64,000 nt of DNA, taken from assembly GCA_003665825.1 (NCBI GenBank), contig QPFY01000020.1, positions 372,001 to 436,000 of the forward strand, given 5' to 3'. The position numbers and the translations under genes were made by a program. Positions within the stretch are counted from its first letter, which is position 1, and each line of letters starts with the position of its first letter. The notes under the pieces are model-generated. The model did no database searches and had not been told where the DNA came from. It was given only the letters and a program-made list of their open reading frames with translations. This stretch comes from Microbotryum silenes-acaulis. Lineage: Eukaryota > Basidiomycota > Microbotryomycetes > Microbotryales > Microbotryaceae. Shown piece after piece: positions 44,251 through 60,546 of this stretch.

Positions 44251-45550
44251 ATGCCTCAGAACGAGTACATTGAAGAGTCCATTCGAGTCAGTTCCGGCTC
44301 TCGTTGCATTCATATGGTCATAGTTCGTGTACTGACACCTCTAGCTGCTTCGTCACACCTCTCACCCGCACACCCGACTCCCGACTCCCATCGCCGAACC
44401 ACCTCCCTCTCCGCCGGTTCAAACAGCGCAATGGTCGTCGAATGGATCACGAAGAACGTACTCGTAAAAAGACGGCTCGTCAAGCGCACAAGCAATCCCA
44501 AATGGCGCAAACCTTACACGGCCACAAGGCCAAACTTCTCCACGCCCGTCGTTACGCCGAAAAGGTTCAAATGAAGAAGACGATCAAAGCTCACGAAGAA
44601 AGGGACGTTAAAACGAAGGACAAGGACGTCATGCCCGAAGGAGCGTTGCCGACTTATTTGTTGGATCGGGAAGGACAGAATGATGCGAAGGCGTTGAGTT
44701 CGGCGGTGAAGCAGAAGAGGAAGGAGAAGGCTGGTAAATTCGCGGTCCCGCTGCCTAAGGTCAGGGGTATTGCAGAGGATGAGATGTTCAAGGTCGTCAA
44801 GACCGGAAAGACCAAGAGGAAGGGGTGGAAGAGGATGGTCACCAAGGCCACCTTTGTTGGCGAGGTAAGCCATAATCGAGCAAAAGTAAAAGTCGTACTC
44901 AAGCTGATCGGTTGGCCTTCTGTTTACAGGACTTTACCCGAAAACCGCCCAAGTTGGAACGCTTCATCCGACCTTCTGCGCTCCGAGTCAAGAAGGCCAA
45001 CGTCACTCATCGTCAGTTCCGAAGCAGAAACACTCGGCAGACCTAGCCCACACTGCTTACGCCTCCATCTCACCCTTCTCACAGCCGAACTGAAAGCTAC
45101 GTTCCAATTGCCCATTATTGGCGTCAAGAAGAACCCCCAATCACCGATGGTTAGTGCTGCCGCAAAACACGCAGAGATTTCCAAAAGGTCTTTGGGAAGT
45201 TTCTGACCCTTTTCTTGCCCTATTCTCCGTTCACAGTACACGCAATTGGGTGTTCTGACAAAAGGTACCGTCATCGAAGTCAACGTCTCGGAATTGGGTC
45301 TCGTCACGTAAGTTTCAGCAATGCTCGGCCCAAACCAATTGAGTCGAATCTGACCAGAGTCTCCTTTGGTCGTTTTCAACAGTACTGGCGGTAAAGTCGT
45401 TTGGGGTAAATACGTAAGCCTATTCATACTTTCCAAGTAACCGTAGCTCTCGAGAGCAACATCACTGATAGCGATTCACCTTCAATAAAGGCACAAGTCA
45501 CCAACAACCCCGAATTGGACGGTTGCGTCAACGCCGTGCTTCTCGTCTAA
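44251..45550 (+). CDS. NSA2: ribosome biogenesis protein NSA2
   Basis: 60S pre-ribosome assembly factor, eS8-like fold, nucleolar. Exons read [154 protein letters not shown] and [19 protein letters not shown]. It follows yeast Nsa2 almost residue by residue. Seven or so exons, the last ending TAA at 45548-45550. Confidence 0.97.
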
Positions 45551-46050
45551 ACCGCGAACGTGACATCGATCGGAGCTTTCGATCCCTCATTGTCCCATCT
45601 TGTACATCATCTCTAGCTCGTCTCGTTCCGGTTAGACCATCCCATTCGGCACGTCGTTCCTAGCTTTTTACCTCCCGGTCCCACGTTTATTTTTTTGGGT
45701 GTCCTTCCCTCGCTTTTTGGGGTAAAGGGTGTATTGTAATCATCGCATTTTTTCTTTCTCTTCATCAAAATACTAAACAAAAGATTGGGAAGGAAAAGTT
45801 CAGGGGGAGGGGGGCTAAAACAAGGTGGTGGTGGTAGTGGTGGGGATGGGTTCGTGCAAGAAGGCCGAGTTGAGGGGTTCATGAGATGGGGATTTGATCC
45901 CGGATGACGACGCATGGAGCCCGAAAGGGGACGGGGCGGGGCGGGGTTAGGAGATGGTATTCCATGGCGTAGGTATGGAGACGAGTCGGGAAGTTATCGA
46001 GGGTGGTGGATGTCGGTAGTGTTTTCGGTGGTAGGTGGACAGTAGTCGCT
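45551..46050. other. intergenic region between convergent NSA2 and CBR1
   Basis: About 0.5 kb of overlapping 3' flanks, T-rich on one side and purine-rich on the other; no gene seen. Confidence 0.4.
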
Positions 46051-47491
<1,441 letters not shown>

Positions 47492-48452
47492 CTTGGCGGC
47501 TGCTCTTATGGCGGGTGGGGTCCGATGGCAGAGAGACGACAGTCGAGAGCCACTGGCAGGCGCCGGGCAGCGCGCGTTAAAAGTCAAGGCCGATCGTCCC
47601 GCGGCGGACTTTCACGTGCGACGACGGCCGCCCGGAGCCCGTCTTCCCATTGCATGTACCAAGGCAAGGCATCGAAAAATCTTACTATTTTCTGCCGAGT
47701 TCCGTCATCTTTCATACTTACTATCGAGCTCGAAGGAGCGTGGTTCCCCCGAGGAAAGTGCAAGGTGTGTTGGGGAACTTGGTCGCCGCTCGGACCTCCT
47801 CAAGATCGGGTAGTCCGGCGGAGTTCCTTGCCGTTAAGGGAGTAGAGAATGTAGGAGTATTAAGGGTTACAGTAGCTACATAATTGTGGTGACGTACGGA
47901 GTGGTATTGCTTAAAGCAGCACACCATTTCACTCGAACAATTTGATTTCGGGGAGACAAACTTCCCACGGGGGCAACTTGGCTGCGCACAGATGACTCGA
48001 TTTTCGCCGCTTGGAGACTCCTGTTCATCGCTCAGACAGGGAGAGACTATTGGCCATCCTCTATTACCCCTGGGTTTAAAGGAACACCTCTTGTTTACCC
48101 TGGGATCAGATGTAATCTCTCTGAGCTCTTTTTGCGAGTGGGTACAAGTGGGGGGTCGACCGCGTGCCAGCACAATTCTCACAGTGTCCGGCGACTGGGT
48201 CGAAGCACAGTAGTAGCACAGTACACTTCATGAAATGACTGACCATATTCGCGCGTGCCAGAACTTTTCCCGACTGGAATTTCGCTAGATTGGGAAGTCA
48301 TAAGTGAGCCGATCATTTCCTGGGAGCCGCTAGTCTCGGACGGAGCCACCGTCGGAGTACCGCCCGGCGCCAGGTTGTCGTAGGTCCAGGCTCGACGCGC
48401 CTCGACGCGGCATTGAGTCTCCTGCCGCATCCGTCCTCATGGCGCTGTGGGC
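47492..48452. promoter_or_regulatory. upstream region between CBR1 and the RecQ helicase gene
   Basis: About 0.96 kb between divergent genes. No supported exon; small open frames here lack any family feature. The promoter role is inferred. Confidence 0.35.
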
Positions 48453-51372
48453 ATGAGCAACTTTAGATACGCTCCAGCTCCGAGCGTCGATACACAGCGC
48501 GCGCGACCAACGACGACCTTTCGATCTGCTGCCGCTGTATTAGCTGCCGAGGCTGCGAACCGGCGAGCGAGCGGGTCCTCGAGCAACGCTGCGAAGAGGC
48601 TTCGTGATCTTCCTCCGACATCAACATCTGCAGCTCAAAAGGGACATCAAAATCAACAAGCGATCACGATACTGTCGGATGACGATGATGACGACGAAGA
48701 GGATACACTAGACGAGGAGATGGAGGAGATTGGCGCCCCACCTCGCGCCTTGCTGGACCCGTCGAGCATCGGGGTAGTACAGGGGCATCCAATTGGGAAC
48801 GATCAGGATGACGGTGACGAAGAAGAAGCTGTAAAGAAGGTACGCTATATTCTCATGCACCCTTCACATGATCAGGTTCCGCGCGTGCCCAGTGGCTCAC
48901 CATCAGCTACGTCACTCTGGCGCAGCTCGAAGACGAACTTGAATCGATCGATTCGCAGTTGAACAAGCTCAAGGAGCTACGTAGGGTCATCCAACGCGAT
49001 CACGACGCTCTAAGACGCAAACTCGACGCCAAGAAGACCCAAATCTCGTCGGACTCGAATGGCGACACCGTGCAAAATCGCCAACTCGGTCGTGAAGCCG
49101 GCGTGACCGACTACACGCGTTCCGATTTCGAATGGTCCAAGCAGATTCGAGTCACCGCGAGACAAGTTTTTGGCATCGATAGCTTTCGACATTCACAAGA
49201 AGCTGTCATCAATGCTGGATTTGCGGGGCGCGACATTGTTTGCATCATGCCGACCGGTGGTGGCAAGTCTTTGACGTACCAGCTGCCGGCGATCATGGCC
49301 AGTCGAGGAACGACGGTCGTCATCACCCCTCTCATCAGTCTCATGGACGACCAATGCTTCAACTTGCGCGAGCTCAGTGTCAACGCCGAGATGCTTAACG
49401 CTTCGACGACGAGCGAGGACCAGCGATGGATCATGAAGCGACTCGTTGGCAACAGTCAGGCTGCCTCGACTAACAAGAAGGGCAAGGCTAAAGCGGAACT
49501 TCAAGATTCTGAGCTCAAGGAAAAGGACCTCATCAAGCTCGTTTACGTCACGCCCGAACGCATCGACAAGTCCAAGACGTTCGTCAACACTCTGTCCAAG
49601 ATGTACGATGCTGGGTTAATCGTCCGCTTCGTTATCGACGAAGCGCATTGTGTCTCGACGATGGGGATGGACTATCGACCGTCGTATTTGGCGCTCAAGC
49701 GTCTCAAGGCCCTGTTCCCTACGACCCCGATCACAGCGACGACGGCGACTGCTCCCGCACATGTCGTTGCGGATATGATCAAGACCCTCACACTTCCTTC
49801 CCGAACCAGCCCCGGTAATGCCGCTCAACCGAACACGACCGTGATGTTCACATCGCCGTTGTTCCGACCGAATCTGCGCTTCAGTGTGGTGCCCAAGCCC
49901 CCATCGGCCGCGGCCCAGACTCAAGCGATCGTCGACGAGATCCTGACGTCACATTCCAACGATATTGGTATCGTCTACTGCCTCTCGCGCAACGACACCG
50001 AGAACGTGACCAAGGCGCTCCACGATCTGAGCAAAGGTCAGATCCGCGCCGCGATCTACCATGCCGGCTTGGACGATGGCGAAAAGTTAAGGGTCTATGA
50101 TCGATGGCGCAAGGGCCAGATCAAAGTAGTCGTCGCGACGAGTGCGTCCTTCGGTCTCGGAATCGATAACCCTTCCGTTCGTTTCGTCATTCATCATTCA
50201 CCACCCAAGTCGATGAGCTCGTTATCGCAAGAAGCGGGGAGGGCAGGCAGGGACGGGAATTCCGCAGATTGCATTTTGTTTTGGCGAGCTGCGGACGCTT
50301 CGAGGTTGTCGACCTTGATCGTCGACGAGTTTCGAAGTGGAGGCAAAGAACGATTGTACGAAATGATTCAGTACGCGGAAGACCTCAAGACCTGTCGCAA
50401 GCTCGCGTTCGCCAAGAGCTTTGATGGTGGTGCTCAGGCGTCGAACAAGACGGCCGCTCGATTCGATGAAGGTCCAGATGCCGATCGCCCGTGTGGCAAT
50501 TGTGACAACGTGAGTCAGGCCGAATCTTGCAGTTAGTGTACGAAATGACCAATGACTCTATCATAACATCGCAGTGTCTCCGCGATCCATCTACCGTCGA
50601 ATCCGTCGACGTCTCGTTGGAAGCCTATCGTGCACTGCGAATCATGTCCGCCGCCGATGCCTCAAGTGGGACCCTGACCCTTACCCAGGCCTGCGATCTT
50701 GTCCGAGGTCTTGGGAAAGGTGCGATCACGACGACGTCGAACGATACAAGGGGTAAAGTCAACAAGGGCAAAACTAATATTGATGTCGATAGCGTTGCGG
50801 GGGGAAAGGTTGGGCTCAACAAGGATCAGACGGAACAATTGTTGGTTAGGTTAATGATCGAGGGGTATTTGTCGGAGCATTTTCATACGAGTGAGTGGTA
50901 TCGCAAAGCTGGTCGTAGGGGAAGACGAGCTGACTTGTTGTTTTCGTGTACCGTCACCACTGCAGCTGGTTACACCACGACTTCGTACCTGCGTCCTCGA
51001 CCCTTGGCGACGAGATTCACACGGTTCACGCCCCAGCAGATCTCGCAGTCCCAAGGTGAAGATTTGCCTATCAGCATCGTTCTTGAGTTGCGCAAAGATG
51101 GCAAGAAGAGAACTTCAACCAGTAAGGGCGGGAAGAGGAAATCAGGCCCATCATCGACGGCGGCCGCGAAGAAGCTCAAGAAATCGGGTATCGAGACGAT
51201 AGAGCTAAAAGACGATGATGAGGACGAAGAGGGTGAAGGAGGAGATGACGACGATGACGACGATCCCGAGCTTGAACCGGCCGTCAGTTGTTCCCGAGAG
51301 GAGCCGGATGATGACGAGTTGGAAGCCGCGACCGATGCCGATGGGTGGCAAGTTTGGTCCTCTGCATCATAG
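48453..51372 (+). CDS. RecQ-family DNA helicase, RECQL1 type
   Basis: 3'-5' DNA helicase in genome maintenance. An acidic N-terminus (ITILSDDDDDDEE) and a coiled-coil (LAQLEDELESIDSQLNKLKE) precede the core, as in RECQL1. Motifs: FRHSQEAVINAGFAGRDIVC (motif 0), MPTGGGKSLTYQLPA (Walker A), TPLISLMDDQ, VIDEAHCVS (Walker B), TATTATAPAHVV (III), YCLSRNDTENV (IV), SFGLGIDNPSVRFVIHHSPP (V) and SQEAGRAGRDGNSADCIL (VI). Zinc-binding region: LKTCRKLAFA .. PCGNCDN|CLRDP. A winged-helix part and an acidic, Lys-rich tail follow; no HRDC seen. The loop after DEAH reads CVSTMGMDYRPSY instead of the usual SQWGHDFRP. Four exons. Confidence 0.93.
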
Positions 51373-51497
51373 ACTGAATAGCTTTAAACTCAGTAGCTTG
51401 TTGTATCCTTTGTATTCGCTTTCGGGCACAGTTGCATTGCGTAGCCTTATTCAGAGAAATCATATAGAACCCCAAGTCTGTTACGGATCACACGCAT

Positions 51498-54723
<3,226 letters not shown>

Positions 54724-54852
54724 TCTGATCGACGACTGCAAGGCGAGATAAGGTGAAGAAGAAGGCGAGCCCAAGAGACGAGATGATGATCCAAGAAGGC
54801 AGCGCGTGCGGCGTATCGCGGTGGAGGCGAACTGGAACGAGGACGTCGTCGT
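54724..54852 (-). CDS. ALA1: probable non-ATG-initiated mitochondrial leader of ALA1
   Basis: In frame with ALA1 and free of stops back to a TAG at 54916-54918. From three adjacent ACG codons (54844-54852) it encodes [20 protein letters not shown] and then [23 protein letters not shown] before the Met: five Arg, no Asp or Glu, rich in Ser/Leu/Ala, as expected of a presequence. No ATG occurs in this frame between the stop and the annotated start. Yeast ALA1 is known to make its mitochondrial isoform from upstream ACG codons. Functional use here is inference. Confidence 0.6.
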
Positions 54853-55216
54853 GGAGATGGAGCGGGAGCAGCAGCGGTGCCTCTTTCCTTTGGGTGGGGG
54901 GAGCAGCAGAAGAGCCTAGTCCAGTATAGACTCCAGTCCGAGCGCAGACCGAGTCAAAAGAAAATCGCCCAGCGCATCGATCGCTAATAATGCGCTAATA
55001 CGACCCGCGTCTATAGAGCAAGCAGCATTTACGGATTAGATCGCCCGCGTCCGTGCACTTTTTGTCCTGATCACTGGCGACGACGACCCCGACCACTCGA
55101 GCGCGAGCTGGTTTCCGACACGTCATCTCGTGTTCCGGCCCGTTGCGCACCTCTTGTCGTTCCTGGCGTTCGACATAGACGAGCTAGGTCGACTCAAAGA
55201 ACGGCCTACGACCACG

Positions 55217-57691
55217 ATGGTCAGTCTACTCGCCTCGTCACGGGCTGCGCGGTGGTGGTGGCCGCGGTTGCTGCTGTGCACTTTCGCCACTTCGACCGTG
55301 ATTCTGGTCGTCAACGCGCTCTCGGCCCTCGATCGACCTCGCTCCGGCTTCTTAGAGAACGTGTTGGAATCAAAAGACGTCGATCAAAAGTATTGCAAGG
55401 TAGGTTGCGTGTGATGCCCCAAGTTCCCCCCGCTGTCCGACCCCTCTCAAGCGGCTGACCCGCACACACACGCGCCGCGTCGCGCCTCGCTTCCTCTCGC
55501 AGCCTTCTGGCTTGATCGACGATGCATGCTGTGATTTCGAAACGGTCGAATCCGTCAACGACGACCTGTACAGCAGTCTACACGATATCGTATCCACACC
55601 TTATTTCCGCTACCACAAAGTACGTTCCCAGCTCTTGCTCTGATTAGTCAGCTCCGTCCCTCGGCTCGAGACGATCGCTGACCCCCCCATGACTCTCTCC
55701 CCTATTCCCACCGTCGATCATCGTCCGTCTTGGCAACGACGATAGGTCGATCTTTATCGGGAATGCCCGTTTTGGCAAGAGGATGGCAGTTGTATGAACA
55801 GGGCCTGCGGTGTAGAGACAACAGACGAGGTACGTGGCATCCCATCCCACTCGTGGAACGACCAACCCACGTGACCATCGCACTCCGGTTGTCGTGGCCG
55901 ACCCCTCGGCTCGGGACTTTCTCAAACAAGCTGAACCCATGCGAGGATCCTCTGCAGCCCAACATTCCAGAAAAGTGGAAACCATCAAAACTCGGCGCGT
56001 TGAGATTGAACGCATCATCTCCTGTACGTCGCCTTCATCGTTCGATATATCCCCCATCTCTGACCCCACGTTCGCTCGGCTTCCGCTCAACCCACAGGCC
56101 TCGGTCGAAGGAGGTTCCCTCGTCAAGGAATCCGACTTCTGCGTTCTCGAGGATGAATTCGATTCAGGTGTGTTCCCCGAATCGGTCCCGTCCCAAATTA
56201 AAAGATGAGACCGACGAGCTCACTTTTTATTTTATTTTATCTCGGTCCCTACAGAAGGCGTCTACGTCGATCTACTCGACAATCCCGAGCGTTTCACAGG
56301 ATACGCCGGCCCTTCTTCTTCCCGCGTTTGGAAAGCGATCTACGAAGAAAATTGCTTCACGCCCGTTACTTTCATAGACCCTTCCCGACCCGAATCAGAA
56401 GGAGGGTCGGGCTTTGCCTCTCTTTCCTCCACTTCTTTACAAGCAGGGGCAATGATGGGCTTACCTAGTCTGTCGATGGGTTCGAGTGGCGGTGGTGGAT
56501 GGGGAGAGAATGAGAAAAAGTTTTTTGGGTCGTTGGCGGGTCCCAGAGATGGCGGTGATGAGACATGTTTGGAGAAGAGGGTATTTTATAGGGTCATTTC
56601 AGGTAAGTTGACCCGCCGTTGAAGTGCCTTCCTTAGACTGTCGATCCTTGCGTCGTACTCATCTGTTCGGGTTCCTTACAGGTCTTCATGCCTCGATCTC
56701 GATTCATATCTGCGATGATTATCTCGATAAATCAACCGGCCAATGGGTAAGTCGAAGCACTGAACCCCTCTCCCTTCCCCTACCCCGTACTCACTCCTTC
56801 CCAATCCCCTCCCCAGGCCCCCAATTTACAATGTTTCGTCACCCGCATCGCTCAACATCCCGAACGACTTCAAAACGTTTACTTCACCTACGTCCTCTTA
56901 CTGCGCGCCCTCTCTAAATCGGGACCTTTCCTCTTGGACACTTTGAAGAATACGGAGGCTGAACCGGCTACGATCGGTAGGATGAAGGGTTTGATCAAGA
57001 GTGCGACGGGTTGTCCGACTACGTTCGATGAAGGTTCGATGTTTACGGGTGTAGAGGCGGAGGTTAGTTTACGAGCGGTGTTTTTTTTTCGATTCGATCG
57101 CAGAAAGGGGAACCGGACTGATTTGATTTTTTTTTTTGATTTTTTCTTCTTTTGTCGCTGGGGATTGGATCACGTCGAACTTATAAGGTACTCAAAAGTG
57201 AATTCAAAGCTCACTTCCGTAACGTTTCCCGAATTATGGATTGCGTAGGCTGCGACAAGTGTCGTCTCTGGGGTAAACTTCAAATCACCGGTTTGGGAAC
57301 GGCGTTAAAACTCCTCTTTTCAGCCCAAGAACTAACAACAACAACAACCACAACGAACCAAGTCGATCTTTCGAGGAGTGAGGTCGTAGCGTTTGTGAAT
57401 ACTTTGCATCGGTTGAGTGAGAGTTTGGCGGCGGTGGAGAAGTTTAGAGGGTTGTGGAATGAGAGGAGTTTCGAGGAGCGGGAAAGGGTCGAGAAGAGGG
57501 CGGAGGAGGGGAAACAGGAGGAGGAAAAGGGGGTGAAAGGGGGGGTAAAAGGGGTGGGGAGAGGGAAGGGACAGGTTAAGGAAGGGAAGGAGGATGTACG
57601 GATAGAAAAAGAGTTGGAGGAGAGGGAGGAGGTCAAACCGGTTTCGAAGAAGGAGGAAACGAGGAGGTCGGCGGGTAAAAGCGAGTTATAG
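55217..57691 (+). CDS. ERO1: ER oxidoreductin 1 (ERO1)
   Basis: FAD thiol oxidase that reoxidises protein disulfide isomerase in the ER lumen. Signal-anchor start [32 protein letters not shown]. Exons: [171 protein letters not shown]. The active site [20 protein letters not shown] (CxxCxxC) is intact. The C-terminus is Glu/Lys-rich, ending GKSEL, a possible HDEL-like remnant but not a canonical retention signal. About ten exons. Confidence 0.95.
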
Positions 57692-57924
57692 ATAGATGGG
57701 AATGACAAATCATCGCATACCTAGACCATAAGACAGAAGACAATACGCAAAGCCGTGAGGACTTTTGAGAGGCAGTCGTTCCTTCCCTCGCTGAACCATT
57801 CTCTCCCGACTCAACTTTTCTGCGGTGATCTGAATGTTCGAGTATACATAGCAAGTCTAGAGTGCAAGGAGAAACCAACCCAACTCCGAAGACATGCGAT
57901 CAACAGAATCGCTTTTTCCCTCCT

Positions 57925-59891
57925 TCATACCATCCAAGGTCCCATAACCCTAACCGACGTCGCGCCCTGACTCAACAACTTGTGATGCACCAAATTCAAC
58001 GCCTTGACCGCATCCCTGCCATCGATCACACTCGAAATATTGATCTCACTCGCGCCCTGCGAGATCATCTCGATATTGATATTCCCCTCCGCCAAAGTAG
58101 TGAACATTTTCCCTGCGATACCGACCATGTTCTTCATATGCTTGCCTACAAGGGAGAGGATGCACATATCCCGATTGACGATAACCTCCCCCACGACTTT
58201 CAACTCCTTCGTCATGCGATCCAAAACCGGTCCTCGGATCGATCCGTTGATCGCCATGGAGACGTGCACTTCGGACGTGGAGATCAAATCGACAATCACA
58301 CCGTACTTGTCCAAGGTCCCAAAGATCCTCGCGAAGAAACCGTGCGAGATCGTTTTTCGATTCGATCGGATCGATAAAACGAGAATATCATCCTTGATCG
58401 TGATCGCCGTAGGACCCCTACGAGGAGGGATTACGAGAGGTGAAGTAGGCGTCGTCGTGGTGAAAGCGGTCGAAGGATCTTCCAAATCGGATCCTTCATC
58501 CGAATTCGTCGAGTTCAAATCGGGGAAGATGATCGTCCCTGATCCCGAAGGGTTTTCGACGTTCTTGATTCGGATAGGAATCGAAGCTCGGATGACTTGT
58601 TCCATGGTGAAGGGGTGGATGACTTCGGATCCATAGTAGGTCAATTCAGCGGCTTCTTCTGGCGTAATCGTCGAGAGTAGTCGCGCCGTGGGTACTTTCC
58701 TAGGATCCGCGGTAAAGATGCCGTCGACTTCTTTCCATACTTGAAGTTCGGACGCGCCCACACCGACAGCGCAAAGCGCGGCACAGAGATCGGAATACCC
58801 TCGACCGACTTGGGCCAACAAGGAACCGGGGACGACACCGAAGAAGCCCGTGACGACGGGGACTCGATCACCGCATTCGTTCAGTCGTTCGCCCAGGCGT
58901 TTCGAAAGGCGGTCGTAGAACGGCTGACTGAGTTGTTTCGACTCCCCCTTGGCTTCTTCATCGTCCTGTGCCGAACCTTCAACGATATTCTCCAACGAAA
59001 CCAGTTCGGCCTCTACACCTCGATCATTGAGCACGGCGACCACAATGCGACACGACAACCTCTCCCCGACGCCCATGATGATATCCTTGCTCCTTGAAGA
59101 AATCTCATCAATGATCTGAGCGGCAAGGAGGAAACTCCTCAACCTCTCGCAATCATAATCGAGATCATCCTCGAGCTCGGCCAAGATTTGCGGATCCTTG
59201 ACGAAACTCCGTGCGGCCTTAAAGTGGTCTTCTTTGATCTGGTCGACCGTACCGTGGAACAATTGAGGTCCTTCGTCGATATCGCGAACGCGTAGAGAAG
59301 AGATCGAAGCGGCCAGGGAATTGGACCGTGTCGAATGGGGTGTCGAGACACCCGACCGGGTATGGGTGTTGTTTTTCGAAGCAGGTGAGGGACTAACGGC
59401 GTTCGAAGAACTTCTTTGAAAGATCTGGGACGTCAAAGGGTTGATACGATCCGAGGAAGCGACGCCCGGTGTGCCCGGTGTCGGTGTAGGAGGGAGAGAA
59501 GGGATCGAGGAAGACATGTCCGGTGCTCGTGGTCGAAGCGCTTCCAACGCTGCTCGGAGGAGGAGGTTCGTCGTTCCCGTCGATTTGGATTCACCCGATC
59601 GTGCAGAACAGACGACGGCGACTCGGTTTCCGGATTCGATGTAGGATCTGTAAAACGTCGAAACGGCCCAGAGGTGAGCTCAGCACGATCAGCTCGCGGA
59701 GGAGAGATCCGGGTCTGGCACAGTCCGAGCACTTACGGGATGATCTGCATCGTGATGTTATCGATGAACTTGCCCAAACTGGTACCACCATACTTTTGGA
59801 TGACCCAGGGTTTATCGACGAGATTACGCAGCTTGGGCTTGGGTGACGACGACGAGGACTGAGGAGGGGGTAAAGTCGAGGTTGACGCCAT
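57925..59891 (-). CDS. HOM3: aspartokinase (HOM3)
   Basis: First step from aspartate to threonine, methionine and homoserine. Two exons: MASTSTLPPPQSSSSSPKPK, WVIQKYGGTSLGKFIDNITM-QII, then YIESGNRVAVVCSARSGESK, RLSCRIVVAVLNDRGVEAEL, VPVVTGFFGVVPGSLLAQVG-RGYSDLCAAL, EVDGIFTADPRKVPTARLLS and ELTYYGSEVIHPFTMEQVIR. Two C-terminal ACT segments (ISHGFFARIFGTLDKYGVIV, ISRGASEINISSVID-type) imply feedback regulation by threonine. Ends MGPWMV. The single intron falls after IIP, in the N-terminal 60 residues. A Ser/Thr-rich insert lies after the ARSGESK motif, as in yeast. Confidence 0.95.
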
Positions 59892-60546
59892 TGTAGAAAA
59901 GGGGGATAGTCAATCCGCGCCACAGGGGCCCAAGAAGGGTCTGGGGATGTAGAAAGTAGTATTGATGTGACGGATCCTAGTACAGGTGACTTGGGGTTGG
60001 GGCGCTGCGAACGAGGAACGTTTCTCGGTCGGCTCCGTCCGTCGAAGAGCAAAGTGAGTCAAAAAACCTCCCAAGACTCCAAGCTCGTCATCGATCGCTC
60101 CTTCGAGTAGTGATCGGGTTTTTCCTCTCAAGTCGCTCTAGCAATTAGAATCGGGAGAGTTTACCCCGAGATGGTGTGGGTGTGGTCTCTGATATGCAGG
60201 ATATTTTCCCGCAAATAGTAAACACCTATCTGACCGATGTACGCACCCCGATGCTTTTCCCAGGAAGCCTCCGAATCTCGCTTCCGACCGATAGGGCCGT
60301 GGGCCGTTCGTCAGGCGCCAGAGGCCGCCGCGGTCGTCGGGCCGAGATCGCGAAGAGCTCAGAATATTCGTGCCGAGGCGTCCGCCTTATTTGCCGGTGC
60401 CCAGGAACACATTTTTCATTCCCTCTCTACCTCAAAAAAACCCAAAGTCTACATAAAAGACCTGCCCATTTCAAATCAAGTCCGAGCGCCTGGTATCCCT
60501 CGTCGTCCGAAAAGGAGGTTCAATCTTGAAACACAGATCGTCTTTC
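59892..60546. other. HOM3 upstream region and VPS29 3' flank
   Basis: About 0.65 kb with no supported gene. It should hold the HOM3 promoter and the VPS29 terminator. Open frames of about 115 codons at 60176-60581 show no known features. I saw no clear Gcn4-type TGACTC site near the HOM3 start. Confidence 0.35.
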
